Both the position numbers and the translations under genes were made by a program. From positions 1-55,592 of the forward strand of contig JAUHYL010000021.1 in assembly GCA_030426545.1 (NCBI GenBank): a DNA stretch of 55,592 bases, in the 5' to 3' direction. Below, one piece after another: positions 33,142-42,269 of the stretch (position 1 is its first letter; each line of letters begins with the position of its first letter). Origin of the DNA: Gammaproteobacteria bacterium. Its GTDB lineage: Bacteria; Pseudomonadota; Gammaproteobacteria; Pseudomonadales; Halieaceae. A model generated the notes under the pieces. The model saw nothing but the letters and a program-made list of their open reading frames with translations, was not told the DNA's origin and searched no databases.

Positions 33142-34673
33142 GGCCCGTCCGCGGCCGCCAGTGCGCGGCGAATCACGTCCCGGGTCTCCGCGGGATCGAT
33201 CACCGCGTCAATCTCCAGGTAGGAGGCGGCCTCCGTGGCCTGCCCTATTTCGTACATCCGCGCGACCAGCTGCTCAAACAGCTGTTCGCGTTCCGCAGGA
33301 TCCTCCTTCGCCTCCAGTTCTTTTTTGAAGCCCAGTCGCACCGCGCCCTCCAAACCCATGCCTCCGAACTCACCGGTGGGCCAGGAAGCGGCGTAGACGG
33401 GACGTACAAAACTGCCGCCCGTCATTGCCATGGCGCCGAGGCCATAACCCTTGCGCAGAAATATGGCCACTACCGGTACACGCATCTTCGCCCCGGCAAT
33501 GAAGAGGCTGGACATACGCCTTACGGCGCCCGCCGCTTCGCTGGCCGGGCCGACCATGAAACCGGGCGTGTCCGTTAACGACAGTACTGGCAGACCCAGC
33601 GCATCACACTTACTCAGAAACTGTGCCGCCTTCTCGGAGGCTTCGGCATCCACCGCACCCCCCATTTGCTGGCAGTCGTTGGCAACCAGTGCCATGGGCT
33701 TTCCCGCTATGCGTACAAAGCCGGTGATCACGGCGCGCCCATAGATACGCTGCAGTTCAAGAAAACTGCCCTGATCAGCAATGGTCTCGATAATCCGCCG
33801 CACCGGGTAGCCCCAACGCCGATCTTCCGGAACAGCATCGCGCAGGCTCTCCTGGGGTGCCGCCTCCCAGTGCTCAAAATCGCCCTGAAAATAGGACAGT
33901 AACTGCCGCGCGAGGCGAGTGGCATGAGCCTCATCCTCCGCCACAATATCCACCACGCCGTTTTTTTCCTGCACCTCGATGGGCCCGATGTCCGTGGGAT
34001 CAAACTTTCCCAGCCCACCGCCCTCTATCATGGCGGGGCCCGCCATGCCGATCCAGGAACTGCGTGTGGCGATATTAAAGTCGGCGCAGCCGAACAGCGC
34101 GGCGTTACCGGCGAAGCAATAACCGTTATTTACCGCGATACGCGGTACCTTGCCGCTGAGCCCGGCCCAGGTGGCGAAAGACGAGATGTTCAGCCCCGCA
34201 ATCTGGGTGGTGACATCGGTATCGCCGGGGCGGCCCCCGCCCCCCTCGGTATACATCACCACGGGCAGCGATAGCTCGCCTGCCAGTTCGCACAACCTGT
34301 CCAGTTTCTTGTGATGAAAGTAACCCTGGGTACCCGCGAGTACGGCGTAATCGTTCACGATGACGCTGGCGCGGGCGCGGGCAGGGCCGACGGTGTCGGC
34401 GTTGATTGTGCAGGTGCCGGTGATCACACCATCGGCGGCGGTTTTCGACTGCAATTCTTCGTAGTCGTGGCGATTGCGCTGTGCGGCCACCGCGAGCTGA
34501 CCGTATTCCTGGAATGAGCCGGCATCGACAAGATCGTCGACGTTTTCGCGCGCGGTGCGATAGCCGCGCTGGTGGCGTTTGGCGCGCGCCTCCTCCCGCT
34601 GCGCGTCCAGCGTACGCTCACGACGCTCAAGCCAGGCCCTGTACTCCGGTCTGAAATCCTCTTCCACTGACAC
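33138..34673 (-). CDS. Acyl-CoA carboxylase carboxyltransferase subunit
   Basis: A 511-residue carboxyltransferase with the two crotonase-like halves of the biotin-dependent acyl-CoA carboxylases (propionyl-, methylcrotonyl-, geranyl-CoA). Oxyanion regions are visible as EGGGGRPGD in the N-half and TDTPGFMVGPASEAAGAVRR in the C-half. It would move CO2 from carboxybiotin to an acyl-CoA. No biotin carboxylase or biotin-carrier gene is in this window, so the partner must be elsewhere or the enzyme acts as a decarboxylase. The start is GTG; 34673 is given, but GTG 34667 is better spaced from the AGGGGG box. It ends in a four-base overlap with the AraC gene. Confidence 0.85.
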   Translation of the reverse strand: MSVEEDFRPEYRAWLERRERTLDAQREEARAKRHQRGYRTARENVDDLVDAGSFQEYGQLAVAAQRNRHDYEELQSKTAADGVITGTCTINADTVGPARARASVIVNDYAVLAGTQGYFHHKKLDRLCELAGELSLPVVMYTEGGGGRPGDTDVTTQIAGLNISSFATWAGLSGKVPRIAVNNGYCFAGNAALFGCADFNIATRSSWIGMAGPAMIEGGGLGKFDPTDIGPIEVQEKNGVVDIVAEDEAHATRLARQLLSYFQGDFEHWEAAPQESLRDAVPEDRRWGYPVRRIIETIADQGSFLELQRIYGRAVITGFVRIAGKPMALVANDCQQMGGAVDAEASEKAAQFLSKCDALGLPVLSLTDTPGFMVGPASEAAGAVRRMSSLFIAGAKMRVPVVAIFLRKGYGLGAMAMTGGSFVRPVYAASWPTGEFGGMGLEGAVRLGFKKELEAKEDPAEREQLFEQLVARMYEIGQATEAASYLEIDAVIDPAETRDVIRRALAAADGP

Positions 34674-34715
34674 CCCCTGCCCTGTCGAATCAGACAGTAT
34701 ACGGTAGGCGGCTGA

Positions 34716-35492
34716 TCAGGAGGACTGCTCCTTGCCGCGGGACTGCACGCCGGAGCGGCGCTGGGCGATGGCCGCACCTGAGACACGCGTGTTGACCGGG
34801 CCCATCACGTTGCGCTCCATAATCAATCCGGCACCGAGGTCCATCTCCAGGCCGTCGTTGACCATCTGCTTGTACACGCGCACGGTATCCGGCACGCATC
34901 CGGCAATATCCATCGCCACGCGGCGGCATTCGGGCAGCAGCGCCTCGGGATCGACGGTGCGGCTTACCAGTCCCCAGTCCTGGGCCTGCTCTGCGGTGAT
35001 AAAATTACCGGTGAAATGTGCTTCGCGCGCCCTGCTTGGACCGATAATGCGCGCCAGCTTTTGCGACAAGCCCCAGCCCGGCGCCAGGCCGACACGCGCG
35101 TGGGTATCGGCGAAGCGCGCAGCCGAGGAGGCAATCAGGATGTCGCCCATCAGGGCCAGTTCGAAGCCACCCGTGGCGGCGACACCGTTGACACCGACAA
35201 TAATCGGGCGATCGAAGTCCTCCATGGCGGCCACGATATCGTGCTCGCCATGAATATGGTAAACGCCAAGCCCGTCCTCGCTGTCACCCATGGCCTTGAG
35301 ATCCAGTCCCGCACAAAACGCCGTGCCGGCGCCGGTGAGGATAACCGCGCGCACGGTGCTGTCGTGTTGCAGTTCCCGGAAAACAGCGCAGAGGTCAACC
35401 AATAGCGGCGGCGACAGTGCGTTGCGCGCGTCGGGCCGATTGAGCGTAATTACCGCATAATGTTCGTCGCGTTCGATCAACAAGTCTGGCAC
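34716..35492 (-). CDS. Enoyl-CoA hydratase/isomerase family protein
   Basis: A 258-residue crotonase. Oxyanion segments are GAGTAFCAGLDLKAMGD (54-70) and VNGVAATGGFELALMGDILI (101-120), with Glu111 in the first acidic position. The second position reads GLAPGWG and has no Glu. A single acid fits some isomerases and lyases better than a textbook hydratase. The start is GTG 35492, eight bases from AAGGAG; an upstream in-frame ATG would overlap the next crotonase gene and lacks a ribosome site. It lies 42 bases before the carboxyltransferase and 41 after the next crotonase. Confidence 0.8.
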   Translation of the reverse strand: MPDLLIERDEHYAVITLNRPDARNALSPPLLVDLCAVFRELQHDSTVRAVILTGAGTAFCAGLDLKAMGDSEDGLGVYHIHGEHDIVAAMEDFDRPIIVGVNGVAATGGFELALMGDILIASSAARFADTHARVGLAPGWGLSQKLARIIGPSRAREAHFTGNFITAEQAQDWGLVSRTVDPEALLPECRRVAMDIAGCVPDTVRVYKQMVNDGLEMDLGAGLIMERNVMGPVNTRVSGAAIAQRRSGVQSRGKEQSS

Positions 35493-35533
35493 TGGCGTGA
35501 CTCCTTTTCGGATGACGCGGTTTAGCGGGGCGT

Positions 35534-36328
35534 TCAGCAACCCTTCCACTGGGGCGAACGCTTCTGCAGAAACGCGAGCGCGCCCTCAGTGGCATCCTCG
35601 CTGTTAATACAGATGTGCTGTAACTTTGCCTCGGCGGATATCATGTAATCTACCGGTTTCTCAATCGCATCGTTTACCGCCTGTTTAGCATAGCGCAGGG
35701 ACAGCGGCGCGCGCTGTGCCAGTTCGTCCGCCCAGGCCAGGGCTTCGTCCAACAACTTGTCTGCCGGAACCACCCGATTGCACAGCCCCCAATCCAGGCA
35801 CTTCTCGGCACGCAGTTTTTCACCGGTAGCGATAACTTCGTAAGCGCGCTTACGACCCAGGGTGCGCACCAGGTGCCACGTAGCGCCACCATCCGGCACC
35901 AGGCCAATCGCGGCAAACGCCTGGTAGATATAGGCGTCTTCAGCCATCACCGTCAGGTCACAGACCATACCGAAGGCGCTGCCGATGCCGGCGCAGGCGC
36001 CGTTGATCGCGCTGATCCAGGGTTTGCTGCTCTCCTGAATTTCCATCAGCGCGGGCTTGTACTCGTGATTGAGGTGATCCTCGACGCGGAATGTACCGCC
36101 GCCTTCACTGGCGGGCATTTCTTTCAGGTCCGCACCGGCACTGAACGCACGGCCGGCACCGGTTAGGACAGCGACGCGTACGCTGTCGTCGTCATTGACC
36201 TCGCGCACTGCCGATAGAATGTCGCGGCGCAGAGCCGCGTCAAATGCATTGAGCTGGTCGGGTCGGTTCAGACTCACCAGCGCGACGGGGCCGCGGCGTT
36301 CGATGAGTACAGTGTCATAGTCGCTCAT
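35534..36328 (-). CDS. Enoyl-CoA hydratase/isomerase (PaaG/PaaF-like)
   Basis: A 264-residue crotonase. Oxyanion segments are GAGRAFSAGADLKEMPA and INGACAGIGSAFGMVCDLTVM. Neither usual Glu is present: the first position has Ser/Ala and the second reads GLVPDGGATW, with an Asp. The LVPDGG signature is typical of the PaaG group, which shifts double bonds. The AGAGGA box supports the ATG at 36328. It follows the racemase gene by 105 bases and precedes another crotonase, so two crotonases of differing active site stand in tandem. Confidence 0.82.
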   Translation of the reverse strand: MSDYDTVLIERRGPVALVSLNRPDQLNAFDAALRRDILSAVREVNDDDSVRVAVLTGAGRAFSAGADLKEMPASEGGGTFRVEDHLNHEYKPALMEIQESSKPWISAINGACAGIGSAFGMVCDLTVMAEDAYIYQAFAAIGLVPDGGATWHLVRTLGRKRAYEVIATGEKLRAEKCLDWGLCNRVVPADKLLDEALAWADELAQRAPLSLRYAKQAVNDAIEKPVDYMISAEAKLQHICINSEDATEGALAFLQKRSPQWKGC

Positions 36329-36433
36329 TACCGAAAATCCTCTGCTGACCTTAGTGAAAAGTGCGTGAACCAGTTACTGCCGGCGAAGCGACTCCCGTTG
36401 CCGGAGCCGCTAACCGGTGGGCCGCGCGGCCCC

Positions 36434-37555
36434 TCAGGAAACGGCCCCGGAGGAGCGCAGCGCCTGCAGTTCCTGCTCGCCAAAGCCCATGGCAGACAGC
36501 ACGGCGTCAGTATCGGCGCCGGCATCGTGACCGCCATGTGCAACCGCTGAGGGTGTGCGGTTAAACCGTGGCGCGGGCGCAGGCTGCACCATGCCGTCTA
36601 CTTCAATATAGGTGTTGCGGGCCACATTTGCCGGGTGATTGGGCGCATCCATGAAGTTGAGAACAGGCGCAAAGCAGACATCGCTGCCTTCCATCAGCTC
36701 GCACCACTCCGCCTGGGTTTTACCCTTGAAAATTTCAGTGAGGCGCTCCTTGAGTGCCGGCCACAGCGCAGGGTTGTTCTGCTCCCCGAACTCCTCCTCC
36801 GACAGACCGGCCTTTTCCTTCAGCAGGGCATAGAACTGCGGCTCGATCGAGCCGATGGAAATGTACTCGCCGTCTGCGCACTCGTAGGTGTCATAGAAGT
36901 GCGCGCCACCGTCCAACAAATTTGATTCGCGCTCTTTCTCGTTCCACATGCCCATGGCCTGAAAGCCATAGAACATCCACATGAGTTGCGCTGCACCATC
37001 GACCATGGCCGCGTCGATGACCTGGCCCTTGCCCGAATTCGCGGTTTCCAGCAGAGCCGCCAGCACACCGGTAACCAGCAGCATACCGCCACCGCCGAAA
37101 TCGCCAACGAGGTTCAAAGGTGGCACGGGCTTTTCACCCTTGCGGCCAATGCCATACAGGGCGCCAGTGATAGAGATGTAGTTGATATCGTGCCCGGCAG
37201 CCTGCGCCAGCGGGCCGTCCTGCCCCCAGCCGGTCATGCGAGCGAACACCAGCCGCGGATTGCGCTGCAGACAGACATCCGGCCCGATGCCGAGCTTCTC
37301 ACAGACGCCGGGACGGTAGGGATCTATCACCACATCCGCGTTCTCAACCATACGCAGGAACGCCTCGATGCCCGCCGGGTCCTTGAGATTGATGACCACA
37401 GACTTCTTGCCGCGGGAGCTGACATCCTTCATGCCGCCGCTGCCGCGGTCGATGCGAATAACCTCTGCACCCATGTCGGCAAGCACCATGCCGCCCATGG
37501 GCGCCGGGCCAATGCCGGCCAGTTCCAGTACCGTATATCCGTTAAGGGGCCCCAT
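36434..37555 (-). CDS. Alpha-methylacyl-CoA racemase (CaiB/BaiF family)
   Basis: A 373-residue type III CoA-transferase-fold protein that fits the racemase branch. The catalytic residues of Mycobacterium MCR align: His122 in GHDINYISITG (MCR His126), Asp152 in GDFGGGGML (MCR Asp156) and Glu238 in GSIEPQF (MCR Glu241). The Asp of transferases at the equivalent of FRC Asp169 is not needed here. It would interconvert 2R and 2S methyl-branched acyl-CoA, needed before oxidation of isoprenoid, bile acid or sterol side chains. AGGAG precedes ATG 37555. It lies behind an intrinsic terminator that separates it from the SDR gene, so it probably starts its own transcript. Confidence 0.87.
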   Translation of the reverse strand: MGPLNGYTVLELAGIGPAPMGGMVLADMGAEVIRIDRGSGGMKDVSSRGKKSVVINLKDPAGIEAFLRMVENADVVIDPYRPGVCEKLGIGPDVCLQRNPRLVFARMTGWGQDGPLAQAAGHDINYISITGALYGIGRKGEKPVPPLNLVGDFGGGGMLLVTGVLAALLETANSGKGQVIDAAMVDGAAQLMWMFYGFQAMGMWNEKERESNLLDGGAHFYDTYECADGEYISIGSIEPQFYALLKEKAGLSEEEFGEQNNPALWPALKERLTEIFKGKTQAEWCELMEGSDVCFAPVLNFMDAPNHPANVARNTYIEVDGMVQPAPAPRFNRTPSAVAHGGHDAGADTDAVLSAMGFGEQELQALRSSGAVS

Positions 37556-37644
37556 GTGCGCACTCCTGCTTCCGGTTGATCGTTAAACAACTTGCCAGGT
37601 GACAAACTGTTCCAAAAAAGCTGTTTCGGAAAAAACGTTCAGAG

Positions 37645-37672
37645 AAAAAAACGCCGGGAAGAATCCCGGCGT
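37645..37672 (-). terminator. Intrinsic terminator, minus strand
   Basis: A perfect nine-base stem, ACGCCGGGA (37651-37659) and TCCCGGCGT (37664-37672), with a four-base loop. On the minus strand it is followed by a run of seven U (A at 37645-37651 on the plus strand). It lies 17 bases past the stop of the HSD10-like gene and 90 bases before the racemase start, so it ends the dehydrogenase transcript. Confidence 0.9.
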
Positions 37673-37688
37673 CGATCGACTCGCCAAC

Positions 37689-38462
37689 CTATCTCGGCTG
37701 CATGCGAATCGCGCCGTCAAGGCGCACACACTCACCGTTGAGGTAGTCGTTCTCGGCCATAAAGACCGCCAGGTGAGCAATTTCAGCTGCCTTACCCAGA
37801 CGCGGCGGATGCACTACCTGCGCTTCCAGCGCCTTGTACTGCGGCTCCGGCAGCATTGCGAACAATGGCGTATGGATCAGGCCGGGTACGATCGTGTTGA
37901 CCCGTACACCGTAGCTGGCAAGATCGCGCGCCATGGGCAGGGTCATGCCGACCACACCACCCTTGGTCGCAGAATACGCCACCTGGCCGACCTGGCCTTC
38001 ATAGGCAGCAACCGAGGCGGTGTTGATAATGACGCCGCGGCCGCCGTCATCGTTCACCGGGTCATTCTTGGCAATCTGCTCAGCGGCGAATCGCGCCACG
38101 TTGAAGGTACCGGTCAGGTTGATGTCGATCACCGGCTGCCACTGCTCCAGCGGGAAGGGGCCGTTCTTGCCCAGGGTTTTCGCCGCGCTGCCGATTCCGG
38201 CAAAGTTGTTGACGATATGCAGTGCGCCGAATTTCTCGACCACGGCTGCTACCGCTTCTTTGACCGCATTCTCATCGGCGACGTTGACACTCCAGAAAGC
38301 GACCTTGTCGTCACCCAGGTCATCGATGACGGCTTGTGCGCGATCGGCGTTGAGATCAAAAATCGCGACCTTGACGCCCTTGGCGACGTAGGCTTCGACG
38401 GTTGCCTGGCCAAGGCCGGAGGCGCCGCCTGTGACAATTGCTACTTTTCCTTGCAGATCCAT
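37689..38462 (-). CDS. 3-hydroxyacyl-CoA dehydrogenase, SDR type (HSD10-like)
   Basis: A 257-residue short-chain dehydrogenase resembling human HSD17B10. The cofactor loop is TGGASGLG (11-18), and Asp36 after the second strand selects NAD. The catalytic set is Ser150, Tyr163 and Lys167 (YSATK). The insertion NDDGGRGVIINTASVAAYEGQVGQVAYSA region is characteristic of the HSD10 group. It should oxidise a 3-hydroxyacyl-CoA or 2-methyl-3-hydroxyacyl-CoA, and HSD10 also acts on hydroxysteroids. It follows the acyl-CoA dehydrogenase by 63 bases, and its transcript ends at the terminator just downstream. Confidence 0.86.
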   Translation of the reverse strand: MDLQGKVAIVTGGASGLGQATVEAYVAKGVKVAIFDLNADRAQAVIDDLGDDKVAFWSVNVADENAVKEAVAAVVEKFGALHIVNNFAGIGSAAKTLGKNGPFPLEQWQPVIDINLTGTFNVARFAAEQIAKNDPVNDDGGRGVIINTASVAAYEGQVGQVAYSATKGGVVGMTLPMARDLASYGVRVNTIVPGLIHTPLFAMLPEPQYKALEAQVVHPPRLGKAAEIAHLAVFMAENDYLNGECVRLDGAIRMQPR

Positions 38463-38525
38463 GGGTTGTGTCCTCTATGGTTACATCGTTGCTGGAACGG
38501 GTTAATTGATCGGTTCGTTGAATTC

Positions 38526-39701
38526 TCAGAAATTGCGCGTATTGAACGGCACATAGTCATCTGACAGGCACTCACGGCTGATAATGATCTTCATCACCTC
38601 CGAGCTACCGGCATAGATGGTCGAGATTTTCGCGTCGGTATATTGCCTGCTGATGGGGTATTCGTCCATATAGCCGTGGCCACCGTGCAACTGCACGCCC
38701 AACTCGGCCACCCGCACCTGCAACTCGCTGGTAACCAGCTTGGCCTTGGCGGCATCGACCGCCGTCAGCTCACCGGCATTGAAGGACTTCACACACTGAT
38801 CCACGTACACCTGGGCCAGATCCAGCTCGGTGCGCATCTCCGCCAGTTTGAACTGCGTATTCTGAAACGCCGCCAGCGGCTTGCCAAACGCCTTGCGCTC
38901 GCGCACATAGTCCGCAGTAAGGTTCCAGGACAACTGCGCGCCGGCGATATACCCCACAGCGCCCAACAGTCTTTCCTCGGCCAGGCCTTCCATGAGGTAA
39001 ATAAAGCCCTTGCCAGGCTCGCCGAGCACATTCGTCTTGGGGATTTTCACGTCATTGAAGAACAATTCGGCCGTATCCTGGGCCTTCATACCCATCTTCT
39101 TCAGGTTGCGACCACGCTCAAAACCTTCCATGCCTCGCTCCACCAGGAACAGGGTCATGGCGTGAGGGTTGTTCTCCGGGTCCGTCTTGGCCGCCACCAC
39201 CACCACGTCGGCGTTGATGCCGTTGGAGATAAAGGTCTTGGAGCCATTCAATACCCAGTGATCATCCTTTTCCACGGCAGTGGCGCGCATGCCCGCGAGG
39301 TCTGAACCGGCATCCGGCTCTGTCATGGCGATCGCCAGGATGTACTCACCGGTGGCGCACTTGGGCAAAAATCGCGCACATTGCTCTTCGTTGCCAAAGC
39401 GGGTGATATACGGGCCTACCAAGCGACTGTGCAGCGTGTTGAACCAGTCGCCACAGCGGGCGTAGTTGGTTTCCTCGATAATGATTTGTTCGTAGCGGAA
39501 GTCGTACTCGCCCAGACCGCCGTATTTCTCATCCGGCCAGATCATCAGGAAGCCCTTTTCACCGGCTTTGCGGAAGGCCTCGCGGTCGACAATTCCAGCC
39601 TCACGCCAGCCCTCCATATGTGGCACAATCTCTGCGGCGAGAAATTTGCGGTAGGCGTCGCGAAACATCTGCTGTTCCTCGGTGAATTCGCGTTGCAGCA
39701 T
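38526..39701 (-). CDS. Acyl-CoA dehydrogenase (LCAD-like)
   Basis: A 391-residue flavin dehydrogenase of full family length. FAD and substrate signatures are AMTEPDAGSDLAGMRATA, KTFISNGINADV and LHGGHGYMDEYPISRQYTDAKI. The position of MCAD Glu376 reads YAGSSEV and has no Glu, while a Glu lies in the helix G segment GLAEERLLGA. That is how LCAD and isovaleryl-CoA dehydrogenase are built, so long or branched substrates are likely. It would make the 2-enoyl-CoA that the SDR's hydratase partner needs. GGAGG precedes ATG 39701. It is first in its transcript. Confidence 0.87.
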   Translation of the reverse strand: MLQREFTEEQQMFRDAYRKFLAAEIVPHMEGWREAGIVDREAFRKAGEKGFLMIWPDEKYGGLGEYDFRYEQIIIEETNYARCGDWFNTLHSRLVGPYITRFGNEEQCARFLPKCATGEYILAIAMTEPDAGSDLAGMRATAVEKDDHWVLNGSKTFISNGINADVVVVAAKTDPENNPHAMTLFLVERGMEGFERGRNLKKMGMKAQDTAELFFNDVKIPKTNVLGEPGKGFIYLMEGLAEERLLGAVGYIAGAQLSWNLTADYVRERKAFGKPLAAFQNTQFKLAEMRTELDLAQVYVDQCVKSFNAGELTAVDAAKAKLVTSELQVRVAELGVQLHGGHGYMDEYPISRQYTDAKISTIYAGSSEVMKIIISRECLSDDYVPFNTRNF

Positions 39702-39937
39702 GGCTACCTCCGGGTATGCATGGGGGTCAAAAAATGCGGGGCATCAGTATGGTAAGCGCCTCACACGCCAACAATGACCGGCCCCGACAAATAAATTGAC
39801 TGGGGATTACAGCGCCAACCGGGAAACCGACCGCGCCCGAAACCGGGCTGCGGAGACCGGCGCCAAAGCCAGGGTAAAAAAACACACAGAACCGGCTGCA
39901 GAACGCATTGCAGAAGTGTCATCACAATAGGAACGGC

Positions 39938-41110
39938 ATGGAACTGATTACCTCGCAGGACTGGGCGACAATCTACCTGGGGCTTATCTTCCTCATCACG
40001 GGCGCGCACATGGTCGTGCTGTACCTGCTCAATAGCGGCGGCAATCCCATTCCCGGACTGGGGCTGTACACGGTCTATCTCATGGCTGCCCTGCTCGGCT
40101 GGCTGTCCTATGCCCTGAAGCAGATCGTGGATATTCCGATGCCGGTGGACGTCCCCTCCGTTGCCGCGATACTCACCAGCTACATCCTGGTACTGGCCGC
40201 GGGCGCGCGCGCCGGAAGCACCCGCGGGCGCACCTTGCTGGGACTGCTGTGCGCCGCGGCCTGTTTCAGCGTGTTTTTTCTGTCGGCGGAGCGCATGTTC
40301 GTGGTGCAGTACCTGGCGGCAGGGCTGTTCTTCACCTGCACCGGGATTCTGGCACTGCGTCGGGCCTTTCAACGCAACAACGTGGGCGATGCCATCACCG
40401 GCGTCGGCGCCCTGCTGATGACCCTCGGGGTTCCAGTCGCTTTTTACCAGGCGCTGGTCGCCAACAACGAGGCGAGCGCCACCACCGCTGCCTTTGTCGC
40501 GTACAGCTGGGCCTATGTACTGGTGATCATCGGCTTCCTGGCGAGTGTGGTGATCGAGTATCAACAAAACCTCGACCAGCTCAACACCAAGGACCCGATG
40601 ACGCGTCTGCTCAATCGCCGCGGTCTGGAGAGCGCCCTGCACACGCCGCTGGCGCAGGCGGCGCGCCTGCGGCTGCCCACGTCGGCAATCATGATCGATA
40701 TCGACTCCTTTCAGGAAATCAACGACAACTTTGGCCATGACAGCGGCGACCAGGTGATTCTGCAGGTAGCAAGTTTCCTGCAACAGATGAGCCGCGGCAG
40801 CGACGTGGTAGCCCGTACCGACGGGGAGGAATTTCTGCTGGTCCTGCCACACACGGACCTGGAGGGCGCCAGGACCATTGCCGAGCGCATTCGAATTGCC
40901 ATCGCAGAACAGCCCCTGCCTGTGGACGGGCAGCGGATTCCAGTGACGGTCAGCATGGGCGTTGCCTCCATCATTGGCGAAGAGAGCCTGGATAAACTGT
41001 CCCAGGATGCCGACCGGGCACTGCAGCTGGCCAGACGAGGTGGAGGCAACCGGGTTGCCTCTGTCGAGAGCAAACCGGTGCACCTGAGCACGGTGAACCT
41101 CGAAAGCTGA
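39938..41110 (+). CDS. Membrane diguanylate cyclase-like protein with DGEEF site
   Basis: A 390-residue protein. About six hydrophobic segments fill residues 10-205, followed by a short linker and a GGDEF domain (about 216-380). Metal and guanine residues are in place (DIDSFQEINDNFGHDSGD at 254-271). The signature reads D295-G-E-E-F299, so the first Gly is Asp. The inhibitory RxxD site is intact as Arg286-Asp289, exactly five residues upstream. It may be a weak cyclase or a c-di-GMP receptor. Start ATG 39938 removes a short unsupported extension. It stands six bases before an AraC gene, so the two are surely co-transcribed. Confidence 0.83.
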   Translation: MELITSQDWATIYLGLIFLITGAHMVVLYLLNSGGNPIPGLGLYTVYLMAALLGWLSYALKQIVDIPMPVDVPSVAAILTSYILVLAAGARAGSTRGRTLLGLLCAAACFSVFFLSAERMFVVQYLAAGLFFTCTGILALRRAFQRNNVGDAITGVGALLMTLGVPVAFYQALVANNEASATTAAFVAYSWAYVLVIIGFLASVVIEYQQNLDQLNTKDPMTRLLNRRGLESALHTPLAQAARLRLPTSAIMIDIDSFQEINDNFGHDSGDQVILQVASFLQQMSRGSDVVARTDGEEFLLVLPHTDLEGARTIAERIRIAIAEQPLPVDGQRIPVTVSMGVASIIGEESLDKLSQDADRALQLARRGGGNRVASVESKPVHLSTVNLES

Positions 41111-41116
41111 CCGCTT

Positions 41117-42130
41117 ATGCGCGACCTGTCCATTTCCGTGCACTTCGTGCGCGCCACTTTGAAACACGCGGTCCGCCGTGGGCTGGACCCTACTGCGCTG
41201 CTGCGTCAGAACCGTATCTCCCCGCGTCTGCTCAAGGAGAGCGACGCGCGCATCTCGATCGAGCGTTATGCCGACCTTCAGGTAAGCACCATGCTGGCCA
41301 TGCAGGACGAGGCCCTGGGGTACTCGAGTCGGCGCATGCCGGTGGGCTGCTGGGCCATGATGTGCCACGCGGTAATGGGCTCGGACACACTGGGACAGGC
41401 CATCAGCCGCTACTGTCGCTTTTTCCAGCTGTTCGAGTTCGATTTCCAGCCCGTGCTGCTCGAGGACGGGGACGAGGCCCGGGTTCGCCTCGAGGCAGTG
41501 GGAGCGGACGATAGCCAGAGCGGCGGCATCGACCCCTTTCTCTCCGAGGTAGTGCTGTTCAACACCCACCGGTTCGCAAGCTGGCTGGTGCAGGAACACC
41601 TGCCTATACAGGTCGTTCAACTCACGTCGCCGCCCTCGGCCGAAGCGCAGGACTATCGCCGGATGTTCCTCGCCAACCCCGTGGAGTTTGAACAGGCACA
41701 GACGCAACTGGTGCTGGCACGCAGTTTACTGGACAAACGCGTGACACAGAGCGAGACCTCCTTGCGCCACTTCCTGCGCCACCCCCTCCTGATCATGCTG
41801 ACGCAGGATTACGCCACCAATAGCTGGACTACCCGTGTTCGTCACATTTTGCGGCGTCGATTGCTGGAAATGCCGGAGCTCAATGATGTAGCGGTGGATC
41901 TGGACATTCACCCTCAAACCCTGCGGCGCAGACTCTCCACTGAGGGAACAACCTTCAAGGAGATCAAAAACCAGGTGCGCAGGGACACCGCACTGCACTT
42001 TCTCGGCAAACAGGGGCTGTCGATTGAAGAAATTGCCCACCGTGCGGGATTCTCCGAATCCAGCGCGTTTATCCGCGCGTTCAAGGGCTGGACGGGTGTG
42101 ACGCCCTACAGCTACCGGAAGGGCCTTTAA
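41117..42130 (+). CDS. AraC-family regulator (OruR-like)
   Basis: A 337-residue regulator with an N-terminal OruR-type ligand domain (about 10-210) and an AraC DNA-binding domain at about 240-335 (LNDVAVDLDIHPQTLRRRLSTEG, then IEEIAHRAGFSESSAFIRAFKGWTG). It begins six bases after the GGDEF gene and lacks a clear ribosome box, so it likely depends on translation of the gene before it. Physical linkage of a membrane GGDEF protein to an AraC factor suggests the two share a signal. Its targets are not shown by this sequence. Confidence 0.83.
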   Translation: MRDLSISVHFVRATLKHAVRRGLDPTALLRQNRISPRLLKESDARISIERYADLQVSTMLAMQDEALGYSSRRMPVGCWAMMCHAVMGSDTLGQAISRYCRFFQLFEFDFQPVLLEDGDEARVRLEAVGADDSQSGGIDPFLSEVVLFNTHRFASWLVQEHLPIQVVQLTSPPSAEAQDYRRMFLANPVEFEQAQTQLVLARSLLDKRVTQSETSLRHFLRHPLLIMLTQDYATNSWTTRVRHILRRRLLEMPELNDVAVDLDIHPQTLRRRLSTEGTTFKEIKNQVRRDTALHFLGKQGLSIEEIAHRAGFSESSAFIRAFKGWTGVTPYSYRKGL

Positions 42131-42269
42131 ACCCACTGGCTGAGCGAATCATCGTCAATCGCAATACAGCGTGTTGTAACAGGACTGCAAAATCCCGGTG
42201 ACCGATTTGGGTCGCGGTCCCGCTTCAACTACACTTCGCTGTCCCACCCCGACCAAAAGGAGTTTTAAG

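Noticed and set aside
36419-36432. Palindrome GGGCCGC/GCGGCCC after the racemase stop
   Set aside because: A short, pure-GC palindrome without a T-run; not enough to call a terminator or operator.
39761-41707. 648-codon open frame on the minus strand
   Set aside because: It lies wholly antisense to the GGDEF and AraC genes, both of which have clear domains. Its Gly/His/Gln/Val-rich product has no motif; long antisense frames are common in GC-rich DNA.
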